Below, piece by piece: positions 15,095-23,260 of a stretch of 32,450 bases of DNA; position 1 is the stretch's first letter; each line of letters begins with the position of its first letter. The notes under the pieces are model-generated. The model did no database searches. It was not told the origin of the DNA and worked only from the letters and a program-made list of their open reading frames with translations. Position numbers and translations under genes: made by a program. The DNA is taken from assembly GCA_947585115.1 (NCBI GenBank), contig CANPWW010000022.1, positions 1-32,450 of the forward strand, given 5' to 3'. The stretch comes from an uncultured Monoglobus sp. (GTDB lineage: Bacteria; Bacillota; Clostridia; Monoglobales; Monoglobaceae).

Positions 15095-17080
15095 TCACAT
15101 GTAAGAAATATCCGCGCCGGACAAAAAGTCGGGAGTTGCGCTGATGGTCGTAGTCATTCCGAGCGCTATTTCGACCTTTTTTATGGGGACCGTCGGATCC
15201 GGAGCAGTTGTGCAATAGAACGGGGTCTTCGACTGATAATATATAAACGTCTTATCCTTTGGCAGAAAAGTTCCATCCAATCCTACATCCATTGCAGACA
15301 TATCAAGATTCCTAATCGGCTGCTTTCCTCTGTAAGGATCATGAATTCTGCTGTTATATATCACTCCCGTATTCTTATCAAATATTTTTATCATGATTTT
15401 GCCGTAATATTTTCTGTGGCTCAACTTAATTATAATCGAAGCAATAACAGCCAAAATAATCAACGCGATCAAAATAATCGTGACGATCATCCATTTCGCC
15501 ATGCTGATAACATTAAACGAAAACTTGATAGGCGATGACGCCCCGCTTGAATCAACGGCTAAAACCTCAATATCTCCATCAATGCTTTTTGACGGAGAAA
15601 CAGTCAGATTACTTCCGCTGAGAGTCACATCCTCATCGTTGAAGGAGGAGTTTGATATCTGATATGTAAGACTTGAGTCAATATCATCGCTGGCGTACTG
15701 CGACAAATCATATGTCTTGCTTCCGCCAAAGAATGGCTTTCTCACAATTTTATCTTCTATCAACGGCTGAGAGATCACCGGGGGTTTGTTGCCGACATTG
15801 AAGGTGATAACATTACTGCTTTGAACTGTGCCGCTTAAACTGAGATTTATAACGCCTTCATAAGATGCTACATCGGGAACCGGAACTTCGGCATAATATT
15901 TTCCGTTTTGCACAGTCATATCCACGGTTTCCTCGGTACCTGTTTTCAGATTTTTAAATACGAAAACCGCCTTATTTTCGTTGTATGCATTAATATCGGT
16001 AATGACGTTACCGCTTGCCTGTTCCTGCAGCGTACCTTCAACTTTAATTGATTCGTTAATGTTATAATCATCCGGATCTTTGTCTGTCGAAGCAACGACC
16101 TTCATGTCCGTGTTAACGATCATTGATATTATAACCTCATTTCCGGGATCACCCGAAACAACGACTTTCCAATCGCCGGGATCAGGCTTGACCAGTTTTA
16201 AAGCGTTGAAAGAATTATTTTTAACTAATATCTGATCAAGCTCGGCCTGTGAATAGGCAGTTCCGTCAGGTCTATAGAGGGTAACGGCACTGACTCTTCC
16301 TCTCGTGATTATGTTAACCTCCTCAACGCCCAACGACGGCACGTTGAAGGGCTGCTCTATTTTTCCTGTCGCGTCGATAACATAAGGATTTATGGTCGAT
16401 GGTGTATTGAATATGAGTTTGTAAAAGCTCTCTGTTACCTTAGACATATCATTCGGATTTTGCACTTCTATAAATTCTCCGCCCGTGGAAGACGCGATAT
16501 CGTTCAGTTCGCTTGCGTTCATTGAGCCGTCAGCATTAAGTCCTATACAATATATCTTATAATGGCCTGTGCGCGCGTGCTGTATTGCATACTGCTTGTA
16601 ATAATCCGCTTCGTCCATTGCTTTTTTCTCTTTAAGGTCCGTATTTCCGTCAGACAGCAAAAGTATTATAGAGTCAAGATCTTTATTTCTGCCGGCATCC
16701 AACATATCCGTAGCCGTTGCAATTGCAAGGCCTATGTTGGTATCTCCCTTTGAAGGTATAATTGAGCGCAAATCATTCATAACCGCCCGTTTATCGTCAA
16801 AGGATGTCATCTCCTTAGGCGGCATCGTCTTATCAATAGTTTGTGTGAAAATAACATCACCAACATAATTACCGTTGTTTGCAAGAAGACTCAAAAACAA
16901 ATCCATAGCCTCATATCTAAGTCCGTCTGAATCAGTTTTATTCATCGAACCGCTGGCGTCCATTACAAACACAACATTAAATTTATTGGTCGGCTCATCC
17001 GCAAATACCATATACCCCGATATAAGAACAAGCACCAAAGCCGTTAAAAACGCGCAAATTCTTTTTAATATACTTTTCAT
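15095..17080 (-). CDS. Secreted, membrane-anchored VWA protein with Ig/cadherin-like domain and cytosolic tail
   Basis: 661 residues from the ATG at 17080, chosen because GGGAGA lies nine bases upstream and a signal peptide starts there (MKSILKRICAFLTALVLVL). A VWA domain occupies about residues 34-225. Its MIDAS is complete: D41-x-S43-x-S45 (DASGSM), T114 (KGDTN) and D144 (LSDGN). Two or three beta-sandwich regions follow, the last (about 440-525; NKPPVISQPL...ASDDIDSSLTYQI) cadherin/Ig-like. One membrane helix (about 528-552) leads to a basic HRKYYGK stop-transfer and a cytosolic tail of about 108 residues. The topology is that of a surface sensor or adhesin with an internal output. It is the first gene of the large cluster, directly behind the promoter and palindrome at 17107-17158. 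Confidence 0.85.
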   Translation of the reverse strand: MKSILKRICAFLTALVLVLISGYMVFADEPTNKFNVVFVMDASGSMNKTDSDGLRYEAMDLFLSLLANNGNYVGDVIFTQTIDKTMPPKEMTSFDDKRAVMNDLRSIIPSKGDTNIGLAIATATDMLDAGRNKDLDSIILLLSDGNTDLKEKKAMDEADYYKQYAIQHARTGHYKIYCIGLNADGSMNASELNDIASSTGGEFIEVQNPNDMSKVTESFYKLIFNTPSTINPYVIDATGKIEQPFNVPSLGVEEVNIITRGRVSAVTLYRPDGTAYSQAELDQILVKNNSFNALKLVKPDPGDWKVVVSGDPGNEVIISMIVNTDMKVVASTDKDPDDYNINESIKVEGTLQEQASGNVITDINAYNENKAVFVFKNLKTGTEETVDMTVQNGKYYAEVPVPDVASYEGVINLSLSGTVQSSNVITFNVGNKPPVISQPLIEDKIVRKPFFGGSKTYDLSQYASDDIDSSLTYQISNSSFNDEDVTLSGSNLTVSPSKSIDGDIEVLAVDSSGASSPIKFSFNVISMAKWMIVTIILIALIILAVIASIIIKLSHRKYYGKIMIKIFDKNTGVIYNSRIHDPYRGKQPIRNLDMSAMDVGLDGTFLPKDKTFIYYQSKTPFYCTTAPDPTVPIKKVEIALGMTTTISATPDFLSGADISYM

Positions 17081-17106
17081 CTTATCATCTCTCCCTATCT
17101 TAGACA

Positions 17107-17128
17107 TAAATGTGTAATTACACATTTA
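17107..17128. promoter_or_regulatory. Perfect 22-bp palindrome, probable operator of the tubulin/GTPase/VWA operon
   Basis: The half-site TAAATGTGTAA (17107-17117) is followed without a spacer by its exact reverse complement (17118-17128). It starts one base downstream of the -10 hexamer of the minus-strand promoter and covers the expected transcription start, a classic repressor position. A TTACACA half-site recurs at 14947-14953 in the gap before the tubulin-like gene. The regulator is not obvious in the window. Confidence 0.7.
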
Positions 17129-17129
17129 C

Positions 17130-17158
17130 CATATATTTATGTATGTTGTTTCAGTCAA
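17130..17158 (-). promoter_or_regulatory. Promoter of the VWA/tubulin/GTPase cluster
   Basis: Minus strand: TTGACT (17153-17158), 17-base spacer, TATATG (17130-17135). The transcription start would fall near 17123, inside the palindrome and about 43 bases before the VWA start codon. Confidence 0.7.
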
Positions 17159-17273
17159 CAGATTTTTATTATGTTAATTATCGACTGGAATATGTTGTCT
17201 GTTACCTACATTATCTTCACTTGATGAAGTATCTTCAACGAGTGACCCTTTGCTGCGGCCCTTTTCATCATCA

Positions 17274-17552
17274 TTAACGTCTTTCTTTTTCCGGAGTTTC
17301 TGTAGGTTCTGAGGGAACAGGCTCGTTCGAAGGCACAAGTGTAGGTGTGGGATCCTGACTATCAGTCCCGAAATTGCCCTTGTCCATTCCCACATATACA
17401 GCGCCTATAACAATCAAAGCCGAGAGCAACGTTACAATAACAGGCACGATAATTCGACCGAGAATACCGTTTTTTGGTAATAAACAGAAAAAAATCCAGC
17501 AAATAACTAAAACTACTGATAATACTAATACTGCGATATTTACTATACTCAA
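17274..17552 (-). CDS. Small two-helix membrane protein with Pro/Thr-rich tail, probably frameshifted
   Basis: A 92-residue protein starting with TTG at 17552, fixed by AGGAGG eight to nine bases upstream. Two membrane helices (about 4-24 and 32-54) are followed by an extracytoplasmic tail rich in Pro, Thr, Ser and Glu (DPTPTLVPSNEPVPSEPTET) and a stop at 17274. In the +1 frame, starting at the A5 run just before that stop, the sequence continues open for about 35 codons to 17174 with a highly charged, coding-like composition (KKDVNDDEKGRSKG...). Removing one A would fuse the two into about 126 residues. Natural frameshift, programmed shift and assembly error are all possible. It precedes the VWA operon by its own promoter. 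Function unknown. Confidence 0.5.
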   Translation of the reverse strand: MSIVNIAVLVLSVVLVICWIFFCLLPKNGILGRIIVPVIVTLLSALIVIGAVYVGMDKGNFGTDSQDPTPTLVPSNEPVPSEPTETPEKERR

Positions 17553-17612
17553 TTTAACACCCTCCTAATTCAATACGCTAACTTCCATATTTTAAATAAT
17601 ACCTTAAATAAT

Positions 17613-17641
17613 AATCTACCACATTTTTAAACAAAAAACAA
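17613..17641 (-). promoter_or_regulatory. Possible promoter of the small membrane protein gene
   Basis: Minus strand: TTGTTT (17636-17641), 17 bases, TAGATT (17613-17618), about 60 bases before the TTG start. The surroundings are very AT-rich, so chance matches are common. Confidence 0.35.
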
Positions 17642-17743
17642 GATATTTTTATCAAAAAATATATAATTCGTAAAAATATTTTTATATCCTTATATCTTTT
17701 ACTTTAATACTAATAGTTTTTGCAATATTCTAAATTAATTTTT

Positions 17744-18067
17744 TCAAAAACAGGAACAAAATAATGACCTTTGTGATCTCCGACAAAACCACTTAAATTT
17801 AATTTTTATACCGCTTAAAGCAATTGCTTGATTTCTTCTTTGAATTTGAGGCTGAGGTACAATAAGGTCTTTTCCGGAGATCATGTCCGGATATACTGTT
17901 ATCACAACGCTCTTGAGTATCTCTCCGATTTTATAATTTTTATTGTGTCTGCCGTTAATGGCCGGTGTCCCGCCTACTGTGTTTACCGCATAGGCTGTCC
18001 AAATATCACCGAGATACCGACCATTTAAAACAACACCAATGCCGATATGCGTATGGTTATTAGTTTT
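17744..18067 (-). pseudogene. Decayed gene remnant (C-terminal fragment), possibly CAP/SCP-like
   Basis: A minus-strand frame stays open for about 108 codons from 18067 to a TGA at 17744 and has coding-like composition (THIGIGVVLNGRYLGDIW, then TAYAVNTVGGTPAINGRHN and LIVPQPQIQRRNQ). It has no start codon or ribosome binding site: a TAA precedes it at once, and the only Met is two thirds in. The HIGIGV stretch recalls the end of a CAP/SCP-like extracellular domain, but the resemblance is short. I read it as the stump of a secreted protein gene. The last ~20 codons look less coding and may be read-through beyond the original stop. Confidence 0.35.
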
Positions 18068-18108
18068 TTATAATATATACATCGCTTTACATTAATTATA
18101 TCCTATAA

Positions 18109-18402
18109 TTATATCCTAAAGTTGTGTCCGCAGTTGCGGCAATAAAACGTCCTCTCATGGATAGTAAAGCACTTCTTTGACAACCAAATATGGCCTTTTC
18201 CCATAAGAGATCTAATTAGCGCTACCCACCAATCATACAAAACAAATGCAAATATTCCCATAATCCATCTAGTAACTATCCACGCAAAAACAGATACGCG
18301 AAACGGCGCCAACCAGACGGGATATTCTCTATACTTTTCCTGCACCAATTCCGTATGTTTGCTTCCGCAACGAGGGCAATTAGAGTTTAACAACATTATC
18401 AT
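18109..18402 (-). CDS. Small zinc-ribbon membrane protein
   Basis: 97 residues from the ATG at 18402, preferred over an ATG six codons upstream because AGAGGAGAG lies just before it. The N-terminus has a CPRC pair (about residues 9-12) and the C-terminus a CRNC pair (FYCRNCGHNF), so the two ends probably close one zinc ribbon. Between them is a hydrophobic, Trp-rich segment (about 32-60) that should enter the membrane as one helix or a hairpin. A strong promoter lies at 18499-18527. No function can be given. It shares the zinc-ribbon-plus-membrane plan with two other proteins of this block. Confidence 0.6.
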   Translation of the reverse strand: MIMLLNSNCPRCGSKHTELVQEKYREYPVWLAPFRVSVFAWIVTRWIMGIFAFVLYDWWVALIRSLMGKGHIWLSKKCFTIHERTFYCRNCGHNFRI

Positions 18403-18498
18403 TTTCTCTCCTCTCTGCATAGAATATTGTATAAATCCCGTTCTTAAGAATATTTTTGTTTTTGTACATCAAACATCATTTTTTATTTTGTTTAATTA

Positions 18499-18527
18499 AT
18501 TATAATACACTTTAACGTTATAGTCAA
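18499..18527 (-). promoter_or_regulatory. Strong promoter for the 97-residue zinc-ribbon protein
   Basis: Minus strand: TTGACT (18522-18527), 17-base spacer, perfect TATAAT (18499-18504). The leader would be about 90 bases. Confidence 0.7.
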
Positions 18528-18600
18528 GACTCTTGCATTCACAAACTGCAATGAATAAACTATAACTATAACTAAAACAAAAGCATTGCCATCGTCATAG

Positions 18601-18783
18601 GCAACAGCAGAAAATATAAATCTTGATGCCGGGACTGCTTCGAAGAATTCGGGCATTACACTTTCGACAAAGGCAAAATTTTTTGCAAACAGTAAAACGG
18701 ATGATATTGCGGGTTCAGAAATAAGCACCGGAAAAATGAAGGGAAAGTCTTCATATGGCTCCGACATAGGCACCAATATTTAA
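18601..18783 (+). pseudogene. Short decayed coding remnant
   Basis: A plus-strand frame of 60 codons ends at TAA 18781-18783 and reads like the C-terminus of a hydrophilic protein (ATAENINLDAGTASKNSG, later KTDDIAGSEISTGKMKGKSS). A TAG at 18598 interrupts it, with similar-looking codons before the stop (TKTKALPSS), and no start is present. It is best read as a degraded gene end in the gap between the accessory block and clpC. The rest of that gap (18784-18980) shows nothing else. Confidence 0.3.
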
Positions 18784-18980
18784 GGATGTAATGATTTTGA
18801 CTTTAATAACAGCAATGATATATGAGATTTTTTAAAATTCATAATAAGTATATTTTTGAAGAGCGACAATTCTAATGCGGCAACCAAATACCCGATAAAA
18901 ACTCCACATCCCGGTATGCTCATACACCGGCACACTGTTTGGACGCGGATTTTAACGAATTTGAAACCGCGGTCGATGTA

Positions 18981-19020
18981 CAATAATAAAATCGGGCGGC
19001 GCAGCTTTGGCTGCGCCGCC
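18981..19020 (-). terminator. Terminator of the ctsR-mcsA-mcsB-clpC operon
   Basis: An 11-bp perfect GC stem (18995-19005 with 19010-19020) with loop TTTG, read on the minus strand six bases after the clpC stop and followed by CGATTTTATTATTG. Confidence 0.85.
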
Positions 19021-19026
19021 TGTGTT

Positions 19027-21498
19027 TTATTTTATGTCGAAGCCGTTTTCCGAGGCGTCCACGACCGCGGTCTCGCCGGGCTTTATCTTGCCCTCGAGCA
19101 TCTTTTCGGCGATCATGTCCTCGATGCCGGACTGTATCGCTCTTCTGAGCGGACGCGCGCCGTAGGTCGCGTCGAATCCGTTTTCGGAGATCTTGTCGAT
19201 CGCCGCGTCGGTGAACTCGGCCTTGATGCCGTTTTCCTCAAGTCTCGCGGCCAGCGTTCCCAGCATCATGCCCGCGATCTTCTTTATATCGTCGCGGCTG
19301 AGCTTGCGGAACACAATTATCTCGTCGATCCTGTTGAGAAACTCGGGCCTGAACGCCTGTTTGAGCTCGCCGAGAACGCTCTCCTTGATCTTATCGTAGT
19401 CCTTCTCCTCCTCCGCGCTCTCATCGGCCGCCGAAAAGCCCAAAGACTTGGTTCCGCCGGTTATAAGCCGCGCGCCCAGATTCGAGGTCATGATTATGAT
19501 CGTGTTGCGGAAGTCGACCCGTCTGCCCTGGCTGTCGGTCAGGATTCCGTCCTCCAGAATCTGGAGCATGATGTTGAACACGTCGGGGTGCGCCTTTTCA
19601 ATCTCGTCGAACAGAATGACCGAGTAGGGCTTTGTTCTGACCTTGTCGGTCAGCTGGCCGCCCTCGTCGTAGCCGATATATCCCGGAGGCGAGCCGACCA
19701 GTCTGGACACCGAGTGCTTTTCCATATACTCGGACATATCAACGCGGATTACAGCGTCCTCGTCGCCGAACATGGCCTCTGCCAGAGCCTTGGAAAGCTC
19801 TGTCTTGCCGACGCCCGTGGGGCCCAGGAATATGAACGAGCCTATGGGGCGCTTGGGGTCCTTGAGGCCCACTCTGCCGCGGCGAATGGCCTTTGCGACC
19901 GCCGTCACGGCCTCGTCCTGGCCAACGACTCTCTTGTGCAGGATCTCCTCAAGCTTGAGCAGACGCTCGCTCTCGGTCTCCTCCAAGGTCTTTACGGGGA
20001 TACCTGTCCAAAGCGACACGATCTCGGCTATCTCGTTCTCGGTAACGACCGCCTGGTCGCCCGAGCTGCCCTGGGTCCAGTTTTCCTTGGTCTCGCGCAG
20101 CTTTTCGCGCAGTTCGCGCTCCTTGTCGCGCAGCTTCGCGGCCTTCTCGTATTCCTGAGTGGTGATGGCGGATTCCTTCTCGGTCTTGACCGACTCGATC
20201 TGCTCCTCGAGACTGCGCACGTCGGGCGGCGCGGTCATGTTTTTGAGCTTTAGGCGGGACGCCGCCTCGTCGACCAGGTCGATCGACTTGTCGGGCTGGA
20301 ACCTGTCGGAAATATATCTGGACGACAGCGACACGGCCGCCTCAAGCGCCTTGTCTGATATCTTCACGCGGTGGTGCGCCTCGTACTTGTCGCGTATGCC
20401 CTTGAGTATCTCAAGAGTTTCCTCCTGAGTGGGCTCGTCCAGCGTGATGGGCTGGAACCTGCGCTCGAGCGCCGCGTCCTTTTCGATGTGCTTTCTGTAC
20501 TCGCCCAGAGTCGTGGCGCCCACTATCTGTATCTCGCCTCTTGAGAGTGCGGGCTTTAGGATATTCGCCGCGTCTATCGCGCCCTCGGCGGCGCCCGCGC
20601 CGATTATCGTGTGGATCTCGTCGATGAACAGGATGACCCTGCCCGACTTGCGGACCTCGTCCATCGCCTTTTTGAGGCGCTCCTCAAACTCGCCGCGGTA
20701 CTTGGCGCCCGCCAGCATCGAGGACATCTCGAGAGTGACGATCCTCTTGTTCCTGAGTATTTCGGGCACCTGTCCCGAGGCGATCTTCTGCGCAAGGCCC
20801 TCGGCCACTGCGGTCTTGCCCACTCCGGGCTCGCCGATAAGGCAGGGGTTGTTTTTCGAGCGGCGGCTCAGCACCTGGATCACGCGCTCTATCGCGCTGT
20901 CGCGGCCGATAACCGGATCCAGCTTGCCCTCTTTTGCCATCTGCGTCAGGTCCTTCCCGAACTTCATCAGGGTCGGGCAGTCGTCCTTTCCGCCTCTGCC
21001 CCTGCCCGGTCTGCCGCCCTGCGAATATCCGCCGTAGGACGGCGAGGGCTCCGCCTCGTCGCTGTCGCTGAGCATGCTCAGAATGTCGTTATAAAGCTTC
21101 TGGGGATTGGCGTTCAGCGTGATCAGTATCTTCGCCGCTATGCTGCTGCTCTCGCGGAGCAGAGCGATCAGCAGGTGCTCGGTTCCCACATAGTTGTGGC
21201 CCAGTCTCGCGGCCTCGGCGGCACTGCGCTCGATCACATACTTTGTACGGGGGGTGAAGCTTGCGGGCAGCTCGCTTAGGGGTCTGCCGATATTCAGTAT
21301 CTCATGGATAACGCCGTCAACGCTCTCCTCGGTGATGTCGTTGGACTCGAGGATCTTCGCCGCGACGCCCTCTCCCTCTTTGATGAGGCCCAGCAGCATA
21401 TGCTCTGTTCCCACATAGTTGTGGCCCAGCTCCATGGCGCTCTCAGCCGCCAAATTTATCGCCTTTTGGGCGCTTTCCGTAAATCTGTTTTCATACAT
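19027..21498 (-). CDS. clpC: ClpC, AAA+ unfoldase of the Clp protease
   Basis: About 823 residues, normal length for ClpC. Two N-terminal Clp_N repeats come first (each with [12 protein letters not shown]), then AAA module 1 with Walker A GEPGVGKT (about 222-229) and Walker [14 protein letters not shown]-containing middle region ([18 protein letters not shown]) binds adaptors such as McsB. AAA module 2 has GPTGVGKT and [11 protein letters not shown], followed by the C-terminal D2-small domain. It unfolds damaged or phosphoarginine-marked proteins for ClpP. I choose ATG 21498 as start because AGGA lies ten bases before it, while the GTG three codons upstream is only a base or so from the Shine-Dalgarno sequence. 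It is the last gene of the CtsR operon, 39 bases after mcsB. Confidence 0.97.
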   Translation of the reverse strand: MYENRFTESAQKAINLAAESAMELGHNYVGTEHMLLGLIKEGEGVAAKILESNDITEESVDGVIHEILNIGRPLSELPASFTPRTKYVIERSAAEAARLGHNYVGTEHLLIALLRESSSIAAKILITLNANPQKLYNDILSMLSDSDEAEPSPSYGGYSQGGRPGRGRGGKDDCPTLMKFGKDLTQMAKEGKLDPVIGRDSAIERVIQVLSRRSKNNPCLIGEPGVGKTAVAEGLAQKIASGQVPEILRNKRIVTLEMSSMLAGAKYRGEFEERLKKAMDEVRKSGRVILFIDEIHTIIGAGAAEGAIDAANILKPALSRGEIQIVGATTLGEYRKHIEKDAALERRFQPITLDEPTQEETLEILKGIRDKYEAHHRVKISDKALEAAVSLSSRYISDRFQPDKSIDLVDEAASRLKLKNMTAPPDVRSLEEQIESVKTEKESAITTQEYEKAAKLRDKERELREKLRETKENWTQGSSGDQAVVTENEIAEIVSLWTGIPVKTLEETESERLLKLEEILHKRVVGQDEAVTAVAKAIRRGRVGLKDPKRPIGSFIFLGPTGVGKTELSKALAEAMFGDEDAVIRVDMSEYMEKHSVSRLVGSPPGYIGYDEGGQLTDKVRTKPYSVILFDEIEKAHPDVFNIMLQILEDGILTDSQGRRVDFRNTIIIMTSNLGARLITGGTKSLGFSAADESAEEEKDYDKIKESVLGELKQAFRPEFLNRIDEIIVFRKLSRDDIKKIAGMMLGTLAARLEENGIKAEFTDAAIDKISENGFDATYGARPLRRAIQSGIEDMIAEKMLEGKIKPGETAVVDASENGFDIK

Positions 21499-21537
21499 AG
21501 TGAACACATCCTTTCAAACTGTTTCATATAATCCTTT

Positions 21538-22572
21538 TTATTTTAAGTAGCTTTTGATTATCTCGCCGCGCTTTAGATCGCGGGAAAACTCGTTTGCCGT
21601 GTTGTGGTTTTTCACAATATTCGCCGGCAGTATCGAGTATGTGATCTCGTTGACCGTCTCGGGCTTAACGCCGTCGATTATGCCGAGAGCTATGCCGAGA
21701 CGCAGATCGGACAGGCGCTTCATCGCCTCGTCGGTCGTCATCAGCACCGCCCGCTCAAGGGTTCCCAGCGAGCGCATGACCCTGTCCTCCAGACGGAACT
21801 TGTCGTTTTTATAAAGCAGGTTCCTGAGCTGTCTCTCGTTCGCGACCACCTCGGACACTATCTGCTTAAGTCTGTCGATTATGTCCTGCTCGGTCATGCC
21901 CAGCGTCAGCTGGTTGGATATCTGGAAAATGTTGCCGAGGCCCTTGCTGCCCTCGCCGTATATGCCGCGGACCGTGAGGCCCAGCTGCGACAGCGTGCCC
22001 GACAGCTCGCCGAACTTCCCTGTCAGCACATAGCCGGGCAGATGGACCATGACGGACGCCCTGAGGCCCGTGCCCGCGTTGGTGGGGCAGCAGGTCAGAT
22101 AGCCGAAGTCCTTGTCAAACGCGTAGTCCAGCTTTTCCTCGGCGAAGTCGTCTATCAGGTCGGCGGCGGCGTAGCACTTGTCTATCTCAAATCCCGCCTC
22201 CATGCACTGTATCCTCAGATGATCCTCCTCGTTTATCATAATGCTGACGCGGCTGTCCGAGCTGAGTATCAGTCCGCGCCGCATGCTTCCGTCGATGAGC
22301 TGCGGGCTTATCAGATGGCACTCGGATATAGCCTGTTTTTCAACGTCGCTCATGTTCGCCATGTCGATAAACTTAAGCTTCATGCCCTTGACCTTTTCTG
22401 CTCTCTCTCCGTCCTCGCGGTTCGTCAGCGCCGAAATGCATTTTTCGATTATCTCGTCACGGCCCTTTTTGTCCGCGACGGCGGGGAAGGGCAGGCCTTT
22501 TATGTTCCTGGCGAGGCGCACTCTCGACGAAAGCACCACGTCGCCGTCCTTGCCGTAATCATAATACCACAT
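21538..22572 (-). CDS. mcsB: McsB, protein arginine kinase
   Basis: 344 residues, slightly shorter than the 363 of Bacillus subtilis McsB. The guanido-kinase features are present: LSSRVRLARN (14-23), LISPQLIDG, and the nucleotide-binding stretch CCPTNAGTGLRASVMVHLPG (about 160-180). It phosphorylates arginines on CtsR and on misfolded proteins, marking them for ClpC-ClpP, with McsA as activator. Its ATG lies one base after the mcsA stop codon, with GGGGGAGA inside the mcsA end, so the two are translationally coupled. Confidence 0.96.
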   Translation of the reverse strand: MWYYDYGKDGDVVLSSRVRLARNIKGLPFPAVADKKGRDEIIEKCISALTNREDGERAEKVKGMKLKFIDMANMSDVEKQAISECHLISPQLIDGSMRRGLILSSDSRVSIMINEEDHLRIQCMEAGFEIDKCYAAADLIDDFAEEKLDYAFDKDFGYLTCCPTNAGTGLRASVMVHLPGYVLTGKFGELSGTLSQLGLTVRGIYGEGSKGLGNIFQISNQLTLGMTEQDIIDRLKQIVSEVVANERQLRNLLYKNDKFRLEDRVMRSLGTLERAVLMTTDEAMKRLSDLRLGIALGIIDGVKPETVNEITYSILPANIVKNHNTANEFSRDLKRGEIIKSYLK

Positions 22573-22573
22573 A

Positions 22574-23104
22574 CTATTTCTCCCCCTTTATCGCCTTGAT
22601 CTCGTCGCGGATCTGCGCCGCTTTTTCAAACTCCTGCTCGCGGACCGCCTTGTCGAGGCTCATCTTGAGCTTGTCGAGCCTGCGCGAGTTTTTGAGCTCG
22701 CCGCCGCTCCGCTCGGGGATCTTGCCCACATGCTCGTAGGTCCCGTGGATCTGCTTGAGCGGCCGCAGCAGCCTATCGTGGAACGCGGAGTAGCACTCGC
22801 CGCAGCCCAGCTTGCCCTTTGACACGAACTCGTCGTAGGTCATGCCGCAGAGCGGGCACTTGCTGACCGCCTTCAGTATCTCGGGCCCGGCCGAGCTCTG
22901 AGACGGCGCTCCGGCCAGACCGTAGAGAGCCGACGCCAGATTGCCCAGCCCCGCGCTCTCGTAAATCGAGCCGCCGGTTTTAAACAGACTGCCCGCCACC
23001 TTATTGGCGCACTCGGGGCAAACCGACATCATGCTCATCTTTCCGTTTATATTAAGATGTAATTCCTCAACGGCCTCGTTTTTGCCGCAAATTTGACATT
23101 TCAT
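22574..23104 (-). CDS. mcsA: McsA, zinc-binding activator of McsB
   Basis: 176 residues from the ATG at 23104, where AGGAGG lies eight bases upstream. The frame is open 45 codons further, but that extension runs through the hairpin cluster at 23125-23239 and is not protein-like. Four CxxC pairs are seen (CQIC at 3-6, CPEC, CPLC, CGEC), followed by a C-terminal UVR motif (KAVREQEFEKAAQIRDEIKA). McsA binds zinc and activates the McsB arginine kinase; its UVR motif contacts the Clp machinery. It lies between ctsR and mcsB in the standard Firmicutes order. Confidence 0.94.
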   Translation of the reverse strand: MKCQICGKNEAVEELHLNINGKMSMMSVCPECANKVAGSLFKTGGSIYESAGLGNLASALYGLAGAPSQSSAGPEILKAVSKCPLCGMTYDEFVSKGKLGCGECYSAFHDRLLRPLKQIHGTYEHVGKIPERSGGELKNSRRLDKLKMSLDKAVREQEFEKAAQIRDEIKAIKGEK

Positions 23105-23124
23105 AAAAATCAACCTCCTTCGTC

Positions 23125-23239
23125 GCAAATCCCTCCGCTTGTTCGCGGTGCCGCTCGCGGCACCGCTCTCCCGCTCCGGGTTTGCTCCTCTTTCCCAAAA
23201 AGCGTTTTCGCTTTTTGGGATCCCTGTGCCTTTCGGCAC
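23125..23239. repeat. Cluster of three hairpins in the ctsR-mcsA gap
   Basis: Almost the whole 156-base gap between ctsR and mcsA is paired. Outer stem 23125-23132/23178-23185 (GCAAATCC with GGGTTTGC) encloses a 9-bp stem at 23145-23153/23158-23166. Next is an 11-bp stem 23194-23204/23209-23219 with loop TTTT, then GTGCC/GGCAC at 23226-23230/23235-23239. None has a T-tract. It looks like an inserted small repeat element or an mRNA-stability structure. Confidence 0.6.
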
Positions 23240-23260
23240 CTTTCAAAATCTCTCCGCTCA

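Noticed and set aside
17828-18028. 66-codon plus-strand frame in the AT-rich gap
   Set aside because: No ribosome binding site, and the minus-strand frame over the same bases has better coding character.
18492-18776. 94-codon minus-strand frame
   Set aside because: It overlaps the strong promoter of the zinc-ribbon gene, and the opposite strand has the more protein-like remnant.
18856-20253. 465-codon open frame on the plus strand opposite clpC
   Set aside because: It is antisense to the conserved ClpC coding sequence, has no ribosome binding site, and its composition (Ala/Arg/Leu/Asp-rich) is what the complement of a GC-rich gene gives.
21604-22599. 331-codon plus-strand frame opposite mcsB, and similar long frames opposite mcsA/ctsR and the ABC ATPase
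   Set aside because: All lie antisense to well-recognised genes and show no family resemblance or start signals.
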